From the NCBI GenBank assembly GCA_013407085.1, contig JACCGJ010014166.1, positions 64,501-128,500 of the forward strand: DNA of 64,000 bases. The letters are read 5' to 3'. The notes under the pieces are model-generated. The model was not told where the DNA came from and made no database searches. It worked only from the letters and a program-made list of their open reading frames with translations. This stretch comes from Atriophallophorus winterbourni. Lineage: Eukaryota > Platyhelminthes > Trematoda > Plagiorchiida > Microphallidae. Positions within the stretch are counted from its first letter, which is position 1. Each line of letters begins with the position of its first letter. Below, one piece after another: positions 11,782-24,644 of this stretch. The position numbers and the translations under genes are program-made.

Positions 11782-12402
11782 GTGACTGTATCACCTCCAA
11801 TCATCACTTTTGTTAACTGTCACCTTGAACCAATGCATCATTTCACATATCTTGGTTCAACAATTGCGGATAAACTCTCGCTAGACACGGAGATTTATAA
11901 GCGGATTGACAGAGCAGCTGTCATTTTGTCCCGATTGAACTCTCGTGTTTGGGGTAACCGCAAGCTGACTGTAAAACAAAGATTGTGATGCACAACGCGT
12001 GCGTTCTAAATGCTTTACTATACGGTAGTGAAACATAAACCACCCACGCAAGACACGAATGTAGGCTGAAAGCTTTTCATGTGCTAAGCATCCGCCGTAT
12101 CTTGAAAATATCGCGGATAGACAGAGTGACTAACGAATAAGTGATTTCAAAAGCTGGTCTACTGATCATGTTCACCCTAATACGTCAGCGCCGCCTGCGG
12201 TGGCTTGGTCATGTATATAGAATGGAAAATGGTGGTAATTCGAAAGATCTATTGTATGGTGAGTTGCAATTAGGAAGTCGACCATTGGGCAGACTGCACT
12301 TGCGGTACTACGAAGTTTGCAAAAGAGATATGAAAACTATTGGCATTGGCCTGGCGAGTTAGGAAGTATTTGCTGTTAAGCTATAAGGTGTACGAAAGTG
12401 TA
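11782..12402 (+). pseudogene. RTE-like LINE, C-terminal reverse-transcriptase remnant
   Basis: The translation contains motifs typical of the end of RTE-type non-LTR polyproteins: FTYLGSTIADKLSLDTEI, then a basic block, then RRLRWLGHVYRMENG, then KDLLYGEL and CKRDMK. Stops and a frameshift separate the two halves (about 11988-12140). The right arm keeps the same piece but has lost about 130 bp from the middle. It ends at 12402, where the CR1 copy inserted on the left. Confidence 0.85.
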
Positions 12403-12423
12403 CTCAGAACTCAGAACTCAGAA
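12403..12423 (-). repeat. Heptamer tail of the CR1 element
   Basis: Three perfect CTCAGAA units mark the 3' terminus of the CR1 copy and are absent from the empty site in the right arm. Confidence 0.8.
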
Positions 12424-12563
12424 AATTGTGTGGTAAAAAAGAATTAAGCTTAACAATAACCATAGGATGACAAGGCATATCGAACATATAAAATATATAA
12501 AAAAAATATAAAATATCTCAAAAATCAATAGGGACATTCGCATACCGCATGGTTTGTCATAAA

Positions 12564-15335
12564 CTAATCGAGTTTGGAAGCGAAAACCTCAACAGATTCT
12601 GATCGTGTGATTTCTTCAGGCAAATAGTTCCAAGTGAAACAAATTCTTACGGAGAAGTAATTACGACGTATATCCAATCGAGAATGCGGAATGCTTAAAG
12701 CCTTTGAATGTGTTCGTGTTCTAGTAAGGTCATTGGGCTTTAGCAAGTGTTTAAGGGGATGGTTTACAGAATGCAGGATGTCGAAGGTCAACATAAGGTC
12801 ACTACGTATCCGCCGTTGGGTAAAATCTTGTAGGTTCAGTTTTAACATTTGCTCTGTGAAAGGCAAATTTCTGTACCGGGAGACCAACTTTGTAGCACGA
12901 TGATAAATCCTGTCGAGTAGTTCGATATCCTTCCTCAGCCATGGTGCCCAGGCTTGGATGGAATATTCCATAACAGGACGTATATACGTGTTAATTACCC
13001 GGGGTAGGGTTTCGGGCGTAAAAATCCGGAATATTCTTTTGAGAAGACTCAAGATACGGCAAGCTTTATTGTACACCATCCGGCAATGCTGTCCCGGCTT
13101 CAGGTTAAACGAAACCCAGATACCCAGATCTTTTTCTGCTGTGGTCCAGACGAGATCTTGCGTGCCAAGCTGATACGTGTGGTGCAGAGATTTCCCAAGC
13201 TGCAGCATTTTACATTTCGCAGGGTTAAATGGTAACTCATTTAACTGGGACCAACGAAATAAGATGCTTAGATCCCGTTGTAATGCCATACAGTCATTAA
13301 CAGACCTGACAGGTTTCCATATTTTAATATCATCGGCAAATAGTATCAATTTGCATCCAATATCCTCTACTATATCGTTCATATACACCAAGAATAGAAG
13401 AGGTCCAAGCACCGAGCCTTGCAAAACTACACTCGTGACGTCTATTTTTCTAGATAAGGTGCTGCCAACGCGAACTTGGACGTGTCTATTAGTAAGATAG
13501 TCCCTCATCCAATTCAGCAATATTCCCGTTATTCCATAGGATTCGAGCTTTTTAATTAAGATGTCATGGTTGACTCTGTCGAAAGCTTTGGAAATATCGA
13601 TGTAGCAAGCATGTACAGCCTCATCTTCGTCCAGTGCCTTGGTCCAATCCTAGAACGTGGTAAGAAGGTTAGATAAACAGCAACGACCTCTTCGAAAACC
13701 GTGTTGTGCTGCAGTCAAAATATTTTGGTTTTCAAAATGTTCTCTCATGCGCGCAGTCACAATGCGTTCCATTAATTTGGAGATCACCGGGAGTAACGTT
13801 ACCGGTCTATAGTTTGCTGTGTCTCAACGGCTACCGCCTTTATAAATAGGAGTTATCATCCCTGCTTTCCATTGCGGTGGTATTTTTCCTTCATTTAAGC
13901 TGAGATTGAATATGCGAGTGAGAGGAGCAGTCAAAGCAACGCGACACCTGCGAAGTACGGCGGGGGTAATTTTGTCTGCGCCAGGGGACTTCTTTTCGTT
14001 TAGTCGACAAAGTTCCCGCCCAACCATGTATTCGTTGATAGTCATTTCACTTAATAATTCGAAATGTGGTGAACTTGATGAAAGTTGATATGGTATACAA
14101 CGCTTGGGATTGAAGACAAATGAGTAAAACGTTGCTAAAGCGTCGGCGGTATCTTGGGCAGTGTGGGTCAATCCATGAGGTGTTAGTACAGAGAATACAC
14201 CTGGTTTGATCTTTGATCGTTCATTTACTATCTTGTAGAGAAGCTTAGGATTCTTTTCCATTCTCTTAAGCAAGTTCCATTGGAATTGCATGCGATCTTC
14301 TCTTACAAGAGTAGTGACTTGATTCCGTATCTTACAGAATCGTTTCCAAGTTTCTTCCGTACCAAACTTCTTATGAGTTACCCAAGACTCTCGCTTAACA
14401 GCTAACCATTTCTTCGTTCTACTCCGAATAACAAACTGGTTGTTGTAGCTGCATTTGTGTGGTACAAAAATCGAGTTTTCGTAAATCTTCGAATTGAGAT
14501 AATTTAGAAACGAATTGTAATATGAGCCAGGATCCATTGAATCAAACTCATGAGTGTATGCATCCCGGAGACTGATATTTAAGGATTCAAATTGTATTTT
14601 CCTTATGACTTTCGTCTGTTCACACAATCGTTCCGCACTACATACATAATCAAACAAAAGCACAACATGATCACTCTTCCCCAGTGGTGCCAGGTATTGT
14701 ATACCCTCTACTGCGGTTGCCTCAGGCGTTAAGACAAGGTCAAGGGTTGAAGGTTGGTCAAGACCCCGCCAGCGAGTTGGCTGGTTAACGTGATTGTGTA
14801 GTGAAGCAAATTCTATAACCTCCTTGAATTTATGTTCAAACGAATGCAGGGAGTGCTCACCTCTCGAAAACAGATGCGGGAGATTAAAATCGCCAATGAT
14901 TAGCAATTGCATAGTCTGGCATCTTGTGATGTGTTGCAATGATTCGATGAGCTTATCATTGTATGAGCTTTCGGATGATGGCGAGCGGTAAATGATGCCG
15001 ATCGTACATTCATCTCCATTGACTAGCTTTACTGAACACCACATCGTATCAGGAAGGCTGAGGTCAGGATGATCGATGACGTTACACTGCGCTAAACGTT
15101 CGTGATAGTAGACTGCAACTCCACCACCGGATCTTCGATCACGATCGCGACGAAGTAGTGACATTTTCGGAATCAAAAGCTCAGCATCAGTCATGCAGGG
15201 CTGAACCAAGTCTCTGTAACTGCAACCAAATCGGGTGAAAGTCTATCACAAAGCTCACATAGTTCAGCTAATTTGTTAGTTAAACACTGAGCATTTGTAT
15301 ATATGCACCTGATCGTATTTGTCTTACACAATGTC
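12564..15335 (-). pseudogene. CR1 ORF2: endonuclease and reverse transcriptase, lightly broken
   Basis: The minus-strand frame encodes an apurinic-type endonuclease (starts near TNKLAELCELCDRLSPDL; later GVIYRSP, IGDFNLPHL and GKSDHVVLLF) and then a reverse transcriptase (SPGADKITPAVL, ANYRPVT, AQHGFRRGRC, DISKAFDRVNHD, LQGSVLGPLLFLVYMNDI, catalytic FADD in LILFADDIKIW), followed by the CR1 C-terminal region. Defects: a 1-nt frameshift near 15195, a TGA just before the ANYRPVT motif (about 13820) and a TAG about 50 codons later (about 13650). The catalytic FADD is intact. It is close to full length (about 920 codons) and inactive in its present state. Confidence 0.92.
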
Positions 15336-15351
15336 GAATCGTGTACTGTAG

Positions 15352-16888
15352 CTATTGGTCCGACTCGCGATGAGCCGGACCCTTTTCGTTTTTTGGGGTA
15401 ACATTTGAACTGTCAATAACAAGATTGCAATCAGGCTGTGGTTGCGATGGTTCTCTGGGTTTCAGTGAGGGAACATGCTTGGGCACACTTAGTCTCACGT
15501 CTGGAGCTATCGCTTGACATTCAGGTTGAACCTCATCACTAGGCGTTTGTGGGTCGGTGGTATCCGTTTGCTTGCTTTCGGCTATTACCCTGGGCAAGCT
15601 CAACATGACGTTTTGTGGTAAGTTTTTTCTATTAGCTTTCCATTCACGTTTGATAGTATCCGTCATTTCTGTTGTGAAAAAGGTTAGCTTTAAAGGGCTA
15701 GGACCTTGCCCTTTATAGTTGGCAGACCGCGGTATCCTAAAAGCATCCACAAGTATGGCATTTTTAATACCAATTGTTTCGGCTAGATATTTCCATTGTT
15801 TGTGGTCGTGCTCAGACTTTTCTTGAGAAGGTACGTCAGCAGCATCTTCCGGAACAGCTAGAATTACAATACTTCTCGGATTACATTCTCCACGAGATTT
15901 CTGCGACGACGTTCGCTCCCACCATGGTAAGTCTGCATGGATACGACATGTAGCCTTTGGAACACCTCTGAGAATGTAAGCATTTAAGAGTACGTTTTCC
16001 ACGTCCTCCGCAGATTGCAGCGTTATTCTTAAAAGGCGAGGATCATCCTTGTGAGGAGAATTCAGGTGGCGGTTTAATCGAACTATTGATGAAGGAGTAA
16101 CTGCGGCCATTCTCATCTGACTGCAGAGTTTATACCACTCAGCTAAGTCATGTTTTTGCTTAGCTTCAAACAGCGTTTCCTGCGACTCGGTCACGTTTGT
16201 ACATATAACGCTAAGGTTTACACCCGCGGATTTTGTTTTATAATGTGAGTCAGTCATTTTAGTAGCAGTGGTTTTTTTGAGTCCTTTTTCGTTTCCGTTA
16301 AGTCGAGGAGTCACTGATCCCAACGAACGCCTCCCCGTTTTAGTCACCATCTGCGCGGTTATCTGGGCAAATGTTGGCCTCGAGTATGATGGATTATCTA
16401 CCGGCTCTTCGGCAGTAACCTCTAAGTCGGGTAACGACGGTGTCTTTATGACGTTTATTATCAGTTCATTTAGTTTGTGTATACTGGATTCCATTCCATT
16501 TAGACGCGTCTCAATATCATATTCAGGGGTTTTCGTTGCCGAGGCTGACGGTGTTGATTTGGCCTTGCAAACCAGACACACAACAAACACCAGGGCAATT
16601 ATCTCCATTAATTATCGATACTAAATCCGAGGTCAGCGATTTGTCGCATTTAGCATGAACTTTCGACAAACAATCGTAACACGTGACAGACTTTGCCTTA
16701 GGACTTACCGACTTTCGGCAAACCGCACACATGCAGCCCGGTGCACTTTGTTTTCGTTTCGGGGTCATCCGGTCAGGGTTATGAGCAGCACTGTTCAGTG
16801 GTTTGTGCACAAGCATTGGCTCGGTCGAGCGATCGATGATGAATATAGTGTGCGCGACAAAAAATTCAGTGTTCACGAAAAAGAGCAA
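15352..16888 (-). pseudogene. CR1 ORF1 with PHD-like finger, one frameshift
   Basis: The N-terminal part carries a PHD/RING-like cysteine pattern (C-A-V-C, C-Y-D-C, H-A-K-C, then N-C-P and C-C). A frameshift near 16570 separates it from the rest, which has a short coiled-coil-like segment and a long basic region matching ORF1 pieces at about 60280-60790 and 63068-63530 (shared words such as AFRIPRSANYKGQGPSPLKL). ORF1 proteins of this type bind element RNA. The gap to ORF2 is short. Confidence 0.85.
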
Positions 16889-17235
16889 AATCAGAATTTA
16901 ATCCGGTGATACTCTTCAGTAGTTGATCGCACGATGTTGAAAGTAGGACCAGTCGACGGCGAATAATAAGATCTTTTGAATGACGTTAATCCCTTTGAGG
17001 ACTTGAAGAGTATTAACAGAGTTGCATGCGTAAATCCAATATGGGAAAATCACGATAAATCCCAATTTGCTCGTATTATCGAATACCGCTACGAGAGTGG
17101 TATATCCAGAAAGCTGACTTCGAGAGGAGTCCAACAACGTATAATATATCTACGTAAGAGTAAGTTTAAGAACAGTATATCCTGATAATCAAGAGCTCAA
17201 AATATTGCGACCGCACGGCACGTCGTCATAACGTA

Positions 17236-18200
17236 GGAGTTTTTCACGCTGAACCTCCTAAGAGACTGAATGATTATTTACGGAATGCGCTCTGGAGAGT
17301 GTGCGTGGGATGTTGTAACCAATCACGAACAATTATGTTCGATTGGGCAGCTTGCGCTTTGTAAACATTTAACTTCCGTGTGGTACCATCTTATTGCACG
17401 GTGATCTGGCACTTGCCCAGCACATTCATTTCTTCTCCTATGTAAGTTCTGTAAACATTTTTTTGGGTGAAATCGAGCAATGAGGGTCCTTGTATTTTTT
17501 CTATGAGTGTTATCAGTGTATTAACTTCCAATAAAGATGGAATACCCTTTATTTCGACAGATATCTCATATGGGGCTACATTGATTGGATCCTAAGTAGT
17601 CAACACATGGTTTAATTGCGATGCAATACCATTATTGTACTCACTCGAATTGCCGTAGTTATTGTGCTTGGTCTTCTGGCGAAAACAGTTCTCGGCGCGT
17701 TTACGTTTTCTATTGCAACTGTAGCACTGAAAGCCTCCGGTTGGAACATTGCGTTTTATCGGTAGACGACAAGAGAGTTTGGGAACTTTTGTGCATCCTC
17801 GTTGAGAGGCGTACATGCCTAATTGGTGCCTCAGATGTTTCCTTTGTCGCGCAGTCGTGCAATTCTTTTCACACGTTAACTCAGACTCTTTTTCAGCAAG
17901 CAGTTTTTCTTTTGTTTGATCTCCAGTGTTAAAACATTGAACCTGCATAATTCATTCAATCTTTTCACGCCTCAGTTCGTTTTACATGCATTCAAGCGAT
18001 TTTTGATGGAAGCGTTAAATGAACTCATTGAGGTCCTACTCGGGTAGTTGCAGCAATTTCAAAAACTGATAACATGTCACGTTTGCGTTATGTTGAATAC
18101 CCTGTAGGGATCCAAAGCAAGCTAACACATCAGAGATTTTTCTTTCTTAAACATATCCCTTGCGCTAAAGTTTCTTTGGCCTACCTTGCCGAATGATATT
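17236..18200 (-). pseudogene. Ty3/gypsy gag-protease remnant
   Basis: The minus strand shows a gag-like segment (about 18050-18000; the words NEFIQRFHQKSLEC can be pieced together across frames), a degenerate zinc knuckle (C-Y-S-C-N-R-K-R-K-R-A-E-N-C, where the expected His is Lys), and then a retropepsin-like tail with VYRTYIGEEMNVLGK and VRDWLQH near 17300. It is broken by stops. The right-arm copy is 38710-39678. The CR1 copy inserted at its downstream end on the left. Confidence 0.75.
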
Positions 18201-18801
18201 TGGAAATAGAGATCGATTTGTTTAACACAATGAATAATTGTACTTATTTACGTGGTCTTCCAACAAATACAAGATTGTCTATGTTTTGGACAAAAAAATT
18301 GTCTAGAACTGGGTAAACCCACATTTGTGTTCAGTATTTCCGTTGCCATTTGATACGTATTAATTCCAAAAATGATGAGGATTCTCAAACCCGTAACCCG
18401 TTGAGCCAGTAATAACACGAGAGGGCAAAACCAGGGTGAAATGTATTCTGGTAGTCAACTGTTAACACATTAAGCGCGCCCAGACAATCGATCGTTTATG
18501 TCAAAATATCCAATCATCTGTCGACAGACTTCAAGACACTCATGCGTTCGTAGCGCAGTTTAAACGCGATCATATCACCAGAACAGCTTCGAGCTATCGT
18601 AACTAAAACTTGGAACTCAGACATTTTTATTTGAGATAAAGCACTAAACTTAAAAATACCACAGGGTAATGAGGTGACGAGCATTATCCTTGTAGACCAC
18701 AGAAGTCGGATAAGGATATCAAAATTTGAAATGATAACCATCGTAAAAATCAGTTCAAGACAGCCCAACTAATACCACATATATTTTATATTTGCTTTCA
18801 G
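18201..18801. other. Arm sequence before the 27-nt microexon-like block
   Basis: No recognised gene. A short ORF on the minus strand (18514-18768) is only partly conserved in the right arm. On the plus strand an open stretch encodes SVDRLQDTHAFVAQFKRD near 18520-18590 and could be exon sequence, but no matching splice sites were fixed. Confidence 0.4.
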
Positions 18802-18828
18802 TTTCCGCAAAAACACATATGGGCAAAG
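18802..18828 (+). other. 27-nt microexon-like block with strong splice sites
   Basis: A polypyrimidine tract and acceptor (TTTGCTTTCAG) precede 27 bases that translate as FPQKHIWAK in frame 1, directly followed by the donor GTAAGTAAG. The block is conserved without change in the right arm (38105-38131). No certain neighbouring exons were found, so this is a candidate only. Confidence 0.4.
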
Positions 18829-19129
18829 GTAAGTAAGAATTCTGAAATCGTATTAAAATTCGACCGATTCACCGCACACGAGATTAACAGGATCTGCCGT
18901 TGCTTGCGTGGATTATAACACAAGGAACACTATTAAAATAATCGTTTTCTTTCATTTAAAACAAACAACTTCATATATCAGAAGTTCTTAAATTCGAAGG
19001 CTAAAAGTAAATAATGACCAAAAATCCTCATTCGCCGGTATTTCCGTTACATGGACCATGGGTAATCCTATCTACATTTGTGGGGGCACATAAGATTGAA
19101 CGGTTTGGTGCGAAATACGTCTTAGAACG

Positions 19130-20215
19130 GCAGTTTACACATTCTACCTTGTTATTGAAGACCAAGTAGCTAAAAGATTTCCAAACGGATGTTACATTTT
19201 ATTTGATGGTGCACTATCCAGCTCAGTAGAAGTTACAAGTGGCGTACCTCAAGGCCCAGTCTTGGGGCTAATACTCTTCCTCCTGTACGCAAACGATATA
19301 CCCGAAATCTTACGCAGCATAATCGTCTGTTCTAGCATACGCACCATAGAAGATTGCCAAATTCTACAAAAAAGTACTTCATAATTGGTCTTTGCAGAAC
19401 TGCCTACCATTCAACATCCATAAATGTAAAATGTTACACATCTGTTAATAATTCGAATCCACATACTCTCTGGGATCTCAGCAACTTTCATGAGTTACTG
19501 AAGAGAAAGAACTGGTCGTTTGAATTAGCAGTGACTTGAAGTCTTCACGTCAGTGTTTTGTTGTATACAAAAAGTCCTGCCAAAGCTTAGCATTGCTCAG
19601 AAGGATTTTTAATCGTTTCGCAAATCAGATATTCTCACGTATAATTATCACCTATATCAGACCAACATTGTAGTATGCTGTTCAAGCATGGTACCCATGG
19701 TTAAAATAAAACATGACCTTTCTTCAACGGATATACCACAGCGCTACAAAATGGTGACCGGACTATAAAACAGGCCATACGAAGAGCGGGTTGAAACTCT
19801 AAACCTCTTTGACTTTTCGTACCGTCGTCTTGGGGGTGACTTGATCCTGCTGTTCAACATTCTGCATACAGTTGATCACCCACTTGAACACCTGTTTCAT
19901 CGGAAAGAAGCGCGTGGTAGCAGATCGCATGGCTACAAGTTAATTATTCCATACTCCAGATCAAATTGTCGAAGGTTTTACTTTGCTGTCAGAGTTTGTT
20001 TGATATGGAACTCCCTGCCCCCACATATCATTTGCGCAACAAGCCTGAACATTTGCAAGCCTGAACTCGACAAGTTTACCAAATCCAACATTGCAACTGA
20101 ATACACGTGCTGACTTTGCATATTGATGAAACATTTGTGTTGCTTTTATGCATTTTCTATATTTTTAATCTGTGGTTACTGAAAATTATTTGTTTTTGGA
20201 CCATTAAATCTTTGA
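19130..20215 (+). pseudogene. Decayed CR1 reverse transcriptase
   Basis: Fragments in changing frames match the reverse-transcriptase half of CR1 ORF2. The clearest is 19841-20113, which parallels the C-terminus of the ORF at 12564 (LLFNILHTVDHPLEHLF; then SRSNCRRFYFAVRVCLIWNSLP). It ends with TGGACCATTAAA, the same 3'-end motif as in the U6-linked CR1 piece. It is mirrored at 36720-37805 and predates the palindrome. Confidence 0.85.
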
Positions 20216-22339
20216 ATTACATTGACCTTTAATTAGATGTGTTGATTTCATCCTTGACAGAAGCGGCTTTTGTTTATTGGCCGTTATCATACAGATACAG
20301 TGATATTGATTTTAATGGGCTTTAAATCAGTGGTGAACAAAATGTGTACCATTCAATAAGATTTGCACAATGAGATATGACAAAGCATATATGCATGGCT
20401 TTTTTAGTTCCATTACATGAAAAAAATCTACGTGTCATTTTTGTGTACATGAGGTTTAAAAAGTTCTTTTTATGGACGTTGGCTTTCAATTTCATTCGTT
20501 ATTTATCATCCCTACAATGTTAATTTTTTTAACATACAATGCGTGTAAACTACACGAAGCCCGCAGTGGGGTGTGTGTGATGAAAATTGAAGCAAACACG
20601 GATTATCTTTTGACGTTCATGAGGTTAAGTACACGTATCCAAAAGACCCGATGTGTCTGCATGATACAACAACTTGATCACATTGATCATCTCGAAATGT
20701 GATCTCGAAATTTGATCGTTTATTTATTGTATTATACTGTTTCAATGCCCGCAGATCCTACTCCCAAAAACATGACTGACGATTGCAAACAGCTTGAAAA
20801 CCTGATGGAGAATCGAGAACGCTGAAAAACGGATAATTTATACATGGCATCGCTCGTGTTAATCTTGAGATGTTGTATTCACACCTCACGACCGTCCACG
20901 AAGCGTTATCTAAAATTACACACTTTGTCTGGTGCTATCTAAGGATTAGGTAGACTAACGAGGTCATATAAACAGAATGTAAACAGTCGTATTCCGAAAG
21001 AGCTACTATACACACATTTTCTTTAAAGGAATTAAATCTAGACACGCCATTTCGGCAGTAAATGTTCGCTTTCAGATGCAATATGAGGCTATCGTAATTG
21101 ATCTTTTGAGACGGAGTGTAATTGCGTTTGTCCGCTATATTTGATGCACAACGTGAAGCGTCAATTTCAAGATGAAAAAGCGTGGATATAGCTTCCGGCT
21201 GCTAAATATATACGCCGAGACATGGAAACGCATGCCGATATGTCGAAAACTGCCAACGCTGTGCACATGGAAAAACAGTTTAACTCCCACGAATAAACTG
21301 TATCATCATGTTCAACATCATGTGCTTGTGAAGTTCAGAGTTAACATCGAAAGAGAAGGCTACCACAGACATAGTGTGTGTATGTGTCAAAAACGTTCGT
21401 TGTTTGTTTTCGAATTTTGAGATATCATAGCGCAACTTCTTTCTGTATTGAATTTATTAACGCATGTCTTTTTATTTTTGAAAATCAGCTTTCTTTATTC
21501 AAACATGCAGTCGCAGTCTCTATTTGAATATTGTCGCTAAAGTGAGTGAATCAGCAATCAATTGCAATGAGTTTTCATAATTTACACTGTAACGAATTTT
21601 GAATGAAAACGTTTCCCATGTTATTTTCTCAAAGAACAAGATAACTTTCATGGGTAGTATGACTAGCTATGAATTTAAAAAAAATAATTCATTTTTTTTA
21701 AACCTCAGAAACTGTAACATACCCACAATCAAAAGGTTTCAGCTCATATATATATATATGTGGTGACCATGCTTGAACTCGTTGAACAAACCGGTTAACG
21801 CAAGATTATTTTCAATTTTATCTACTCATCAGTAGTTCCATTTGAACAATTTGATTTTAAACGTTAAAACACTCCAAAGCATAATCGAAATGGTTCTTGA
21901 TTGAGTTAAAATATCATTTTCACAACGGCCTTTTGCCTCGGAATTTTCCGTCAGTCGTTGATAATGCGTTCTTTATTATTTTAAATATTTATGCAAGAAA
22001 TGCATCAGGTGAATTGATTATAAACTTATATTTTTTGTTTTATATTGAAGAACGCAAAAGTTTTTGCTAGTTTTATACGTGAATTTTCACTCTATATTCT
22101 AAAAATATCTTTTGTCAGGCTGTTAGAGAACCGATAGAATCAATGTGTCTTTAAAACTTGTACAGTCATAATATGAGTCGAACTATTCCATATAATCTTT
22201 TAGAATATTCTTCCATTGGAGTTGCTCAGGTTCTATATCCGATTTCGAAAGTTGATGATAAAATCGAATAAGTCTTGCTTAAAAGTGGGAGTGACTTTAA
22301 AATGATATTATGATGTCCGTATCGGAATTCATTGGAAAT
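20216..22339. other. Arm sequence, no firm gene
   Basis: AT-rich. It contains a perfect 9-bp hairpin (GATCACATT...AATGTGATC, about 20677-20704) and an (AT)n run near 21750, both kept in the right arm. A small frame starting MPADPTPKNMTDDC near 20742 hits a TGA on the left but stays open on the right (35996-36193). Confidence 0.5.
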
Positions 22340-22609
22340 CTAATGCTTAAGTACCCTATTTTCATTCGATTCAAACATTACAATTTTCATGCAAACACGT
22401 TCCCGCATAGAGAATCACAAAAATGGTGATGACTGCTTCAAAGCTAAATATTCGATAAATGATTAAAATTCGGCTTTGTTCTCGGAATTTAGAAACACTT
22501 CAAAATAAGCCATATAAAGCTGATGCATGTTTCCAAACTTCTGTTGCACCAGAAATGAAGGTACGAGACATCTGAATGCACACCGCAGACAGGATTTCAA
22601 ATGTAGCAT
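22340..22609 (-). pseudogene. Broken left copy of the 89-codon ORF
   Basis: Counterpart of the intact right-arm ORF 34336-34605. The left copy has a stop and an indel after the middle (the segment matching the right-arm word ADFQSFVEY), so it cannot make the full protein. Sequence similarity covers the whole length. Confidence 0.6.
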
Positions 22610-23197
22610 GCCGATTTTTGTGATTAAAAGCAAGCCTTGAGTTTACGCCATTAAATATAGAGTTGTTTAATAACAATATATAACCAATATTTCGAATTTG
22701 AAGTGCATGCATTACTTTCGTTGCAAAGCAAATCAAAGTTTGCTTCAGAGATACCAATAAATAGTGTCACCCACATATTTAGGTAGAGAATTACAAACGA
22801 ACATATCATGTGAATTATTCACAACCACAGAGACCAATTTACAACATTGTCATCCTATGGTGCATTTTATCCAAATGAGCAATATCCTACCGTAAACATG
22901 AAACCCAACCACTTTTACTTACCCAATCATAAGACAGTGATATACATTCGTTGCCCTCGAAACTTTTACTGGTAAAATTTACCAAAATATTATTCGAAAT
23001 TCTGCTGACATTTGTATAAAATTGCTGTCAGTTTGCGAAACAGATATGAAATTTTTCGGAATTGACCGTAAGAGTTGGGAAGAACCACATCTTGAACACT
23101 CACTTTGGGTAGCACTGAGTAAAAACTCATGTCCAAGCTGATGAATAGCAGATACAACTCTTAACTGCTGATCAAATCAGATCAGGCCGGCGGCATG

Positions 23198-23305
23198 CAA
23201 CTGACGCCGATCAACCGAGTACTGCCTATGGCTGTGAGCGCTGCGGGCGAGATTGTCACTTCCGAATCGAACTGTTAAGTCATTCTAAAACATGCGGAGC
23301 ATGAT
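23198..23305 (+). pseudogene. RTE-like LINE C-terminal zinc finger remnant
   Basis: The frame reads ATDADQPSTAYG followed by C-E-R-C-x12-H-x4-C, the zinc-finger tail typical of RTE-type polyproteins, and then a stop. Only the left arm has it; the right arm joins hammerhead-repeat sequence at the shared GCATGCAACTG. Confidence 0.6.
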
Positions 23306-24551
23306 ATGATAGTGCGTTTGTGATGTACGTCTATGACTGCTATCGACCGTAGGAGGCGAACAACAACTGCAACACCAGCTGTCAGTCATCTGTGCTCTAC
23401 ATTCGCCCAATGATTTAAACTTTGAGGAAAGTTTCCAAGGAGCTCAATTCTAAACATTTAGTTCCCAATAGAAGTCTTCAATGGTAATTCGTGATTTCCT
23501 TCGTAGCCACTTTAACTGGCAATATTTTTAACCCCATTGAATTGTCTTAATGTGCAACCGCAATGATCTATGTCTTAATTATTATGTCGACTGCGAAGAG
23601 TGAAAAAATGATTCGTTAAATTGCAACAGCAAATAACAATCCCAGAACAGATCCTCGCCAAACTTCGATTGTGATTTCCACCCTATTCGAAAAAAACTCC
23701 GTTTTGCCAAAGACTGTTGCATGACTATCTATGGGGTAATAGCGCAATCTACAATTCAAAAAAGAACTTCACTAATGAGCAGCTAAATATTTTAGAAATG
23801 GCACGCTCATTTTGGCAGACGGTGTACTGCAGAATAAACCAAAAATAAATATAAAGCGGTTTTATATTGATTACATCGCTCAACATGGCGAACTGGTCAT
23901 CAGTCTACCACCTTGACATTAATGAATAAACTCAACTCCAGATACCTTCATTATTTGACCCAACTTAATCTGATATTTCTCCAAACCAAATTCAGTGTCG
24001 CAATATATTAGGTATTCTTTGCACACCGCATGACCCGATATTCAATTCACTCAAATTGTATTAGCATTAAAAGCTAATAACGAGCTTTAAATGATATGAA
24101 GAACTATACACTCCGATGCTACGCGTTAGCAAGAATCGCCCAAATGACGAACGACGACAATAGCAAAACCTAATAATTCGGGTTTCGGGAAGATTGCATG
24201 AGAATGGTTAGAGCGACATAAGATGATGGACAACGTCAGTTGCAATCGAGCGATATTGAATTTGTCAATGTCGCTTAAACGAGCCCAGTGTAGCGATGGC
24301 TTGAAGCATCCCGTTTGACGCGAAATCAATTAACAAATAAGGTAGAAGTGACAACCGAGACAGATATGTTGATGATTAAAGTCATTTTTGTCATTTATAA
24401 GCGCCTTGCGTACTTTACTACGAATCACTATGTGATTCTGTGGTTGAACATCGCGGTTCGTTGTACGAACCCTATACAACAGTGGCATACAAGCATGACT
24501 TCTTTACCACTTTACCACTGTTTCAAGGCTCACTGAAACTAATCTTACTCT

Positions 24552-24593
24552 CTCCATCCGATGACGGCAAACAGCCAGAAACCGGTAGTAGAG
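24552..24593 (+). ncRNA. Decayed hammerhead-like motif, family C
   Basis: Same layout as 25650-25691 and 33239-33280, but the core reads CCGATGA instead of CTGATGA and stem I has a mismatch. Probably inactive. Confidence 0.4.
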
Positions 24594-24644
24594 TGTAATT
24601 TCGCGGGATGCGAGCAACACATCAAGTCAACTAGAATGGAACCA

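Larger units (their letters stand above)
12403..17235 (-). mobile_element. Near-complete CR1-type LINE inserted only in the left arm
   Basis: A 4.83-kb block on the minus strand with a 5' untranslated region (about 16890-17235), ORF1, ORF2 and a 3' tail. The right arm carries the empty site (39677-39680), so both ends are exact. GTA occurs at both ends (12400-12402 and 17233-17235), a possible 3-bp target duplication. The 3' end carries three CTCAGAA units (TTCTGAG in element sense), as expected for CR1 tails that end in short tandem repeats. The same family's 5' region recurs at 62885-63530. Few stops and frameshifts show it was active fairly recently. Confidence 0.92.

Noticed and set aside
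23623..24100. Possible gene in the left-only block
   Set aside because: Only short, unconserved frames with no splice-site or motif support.
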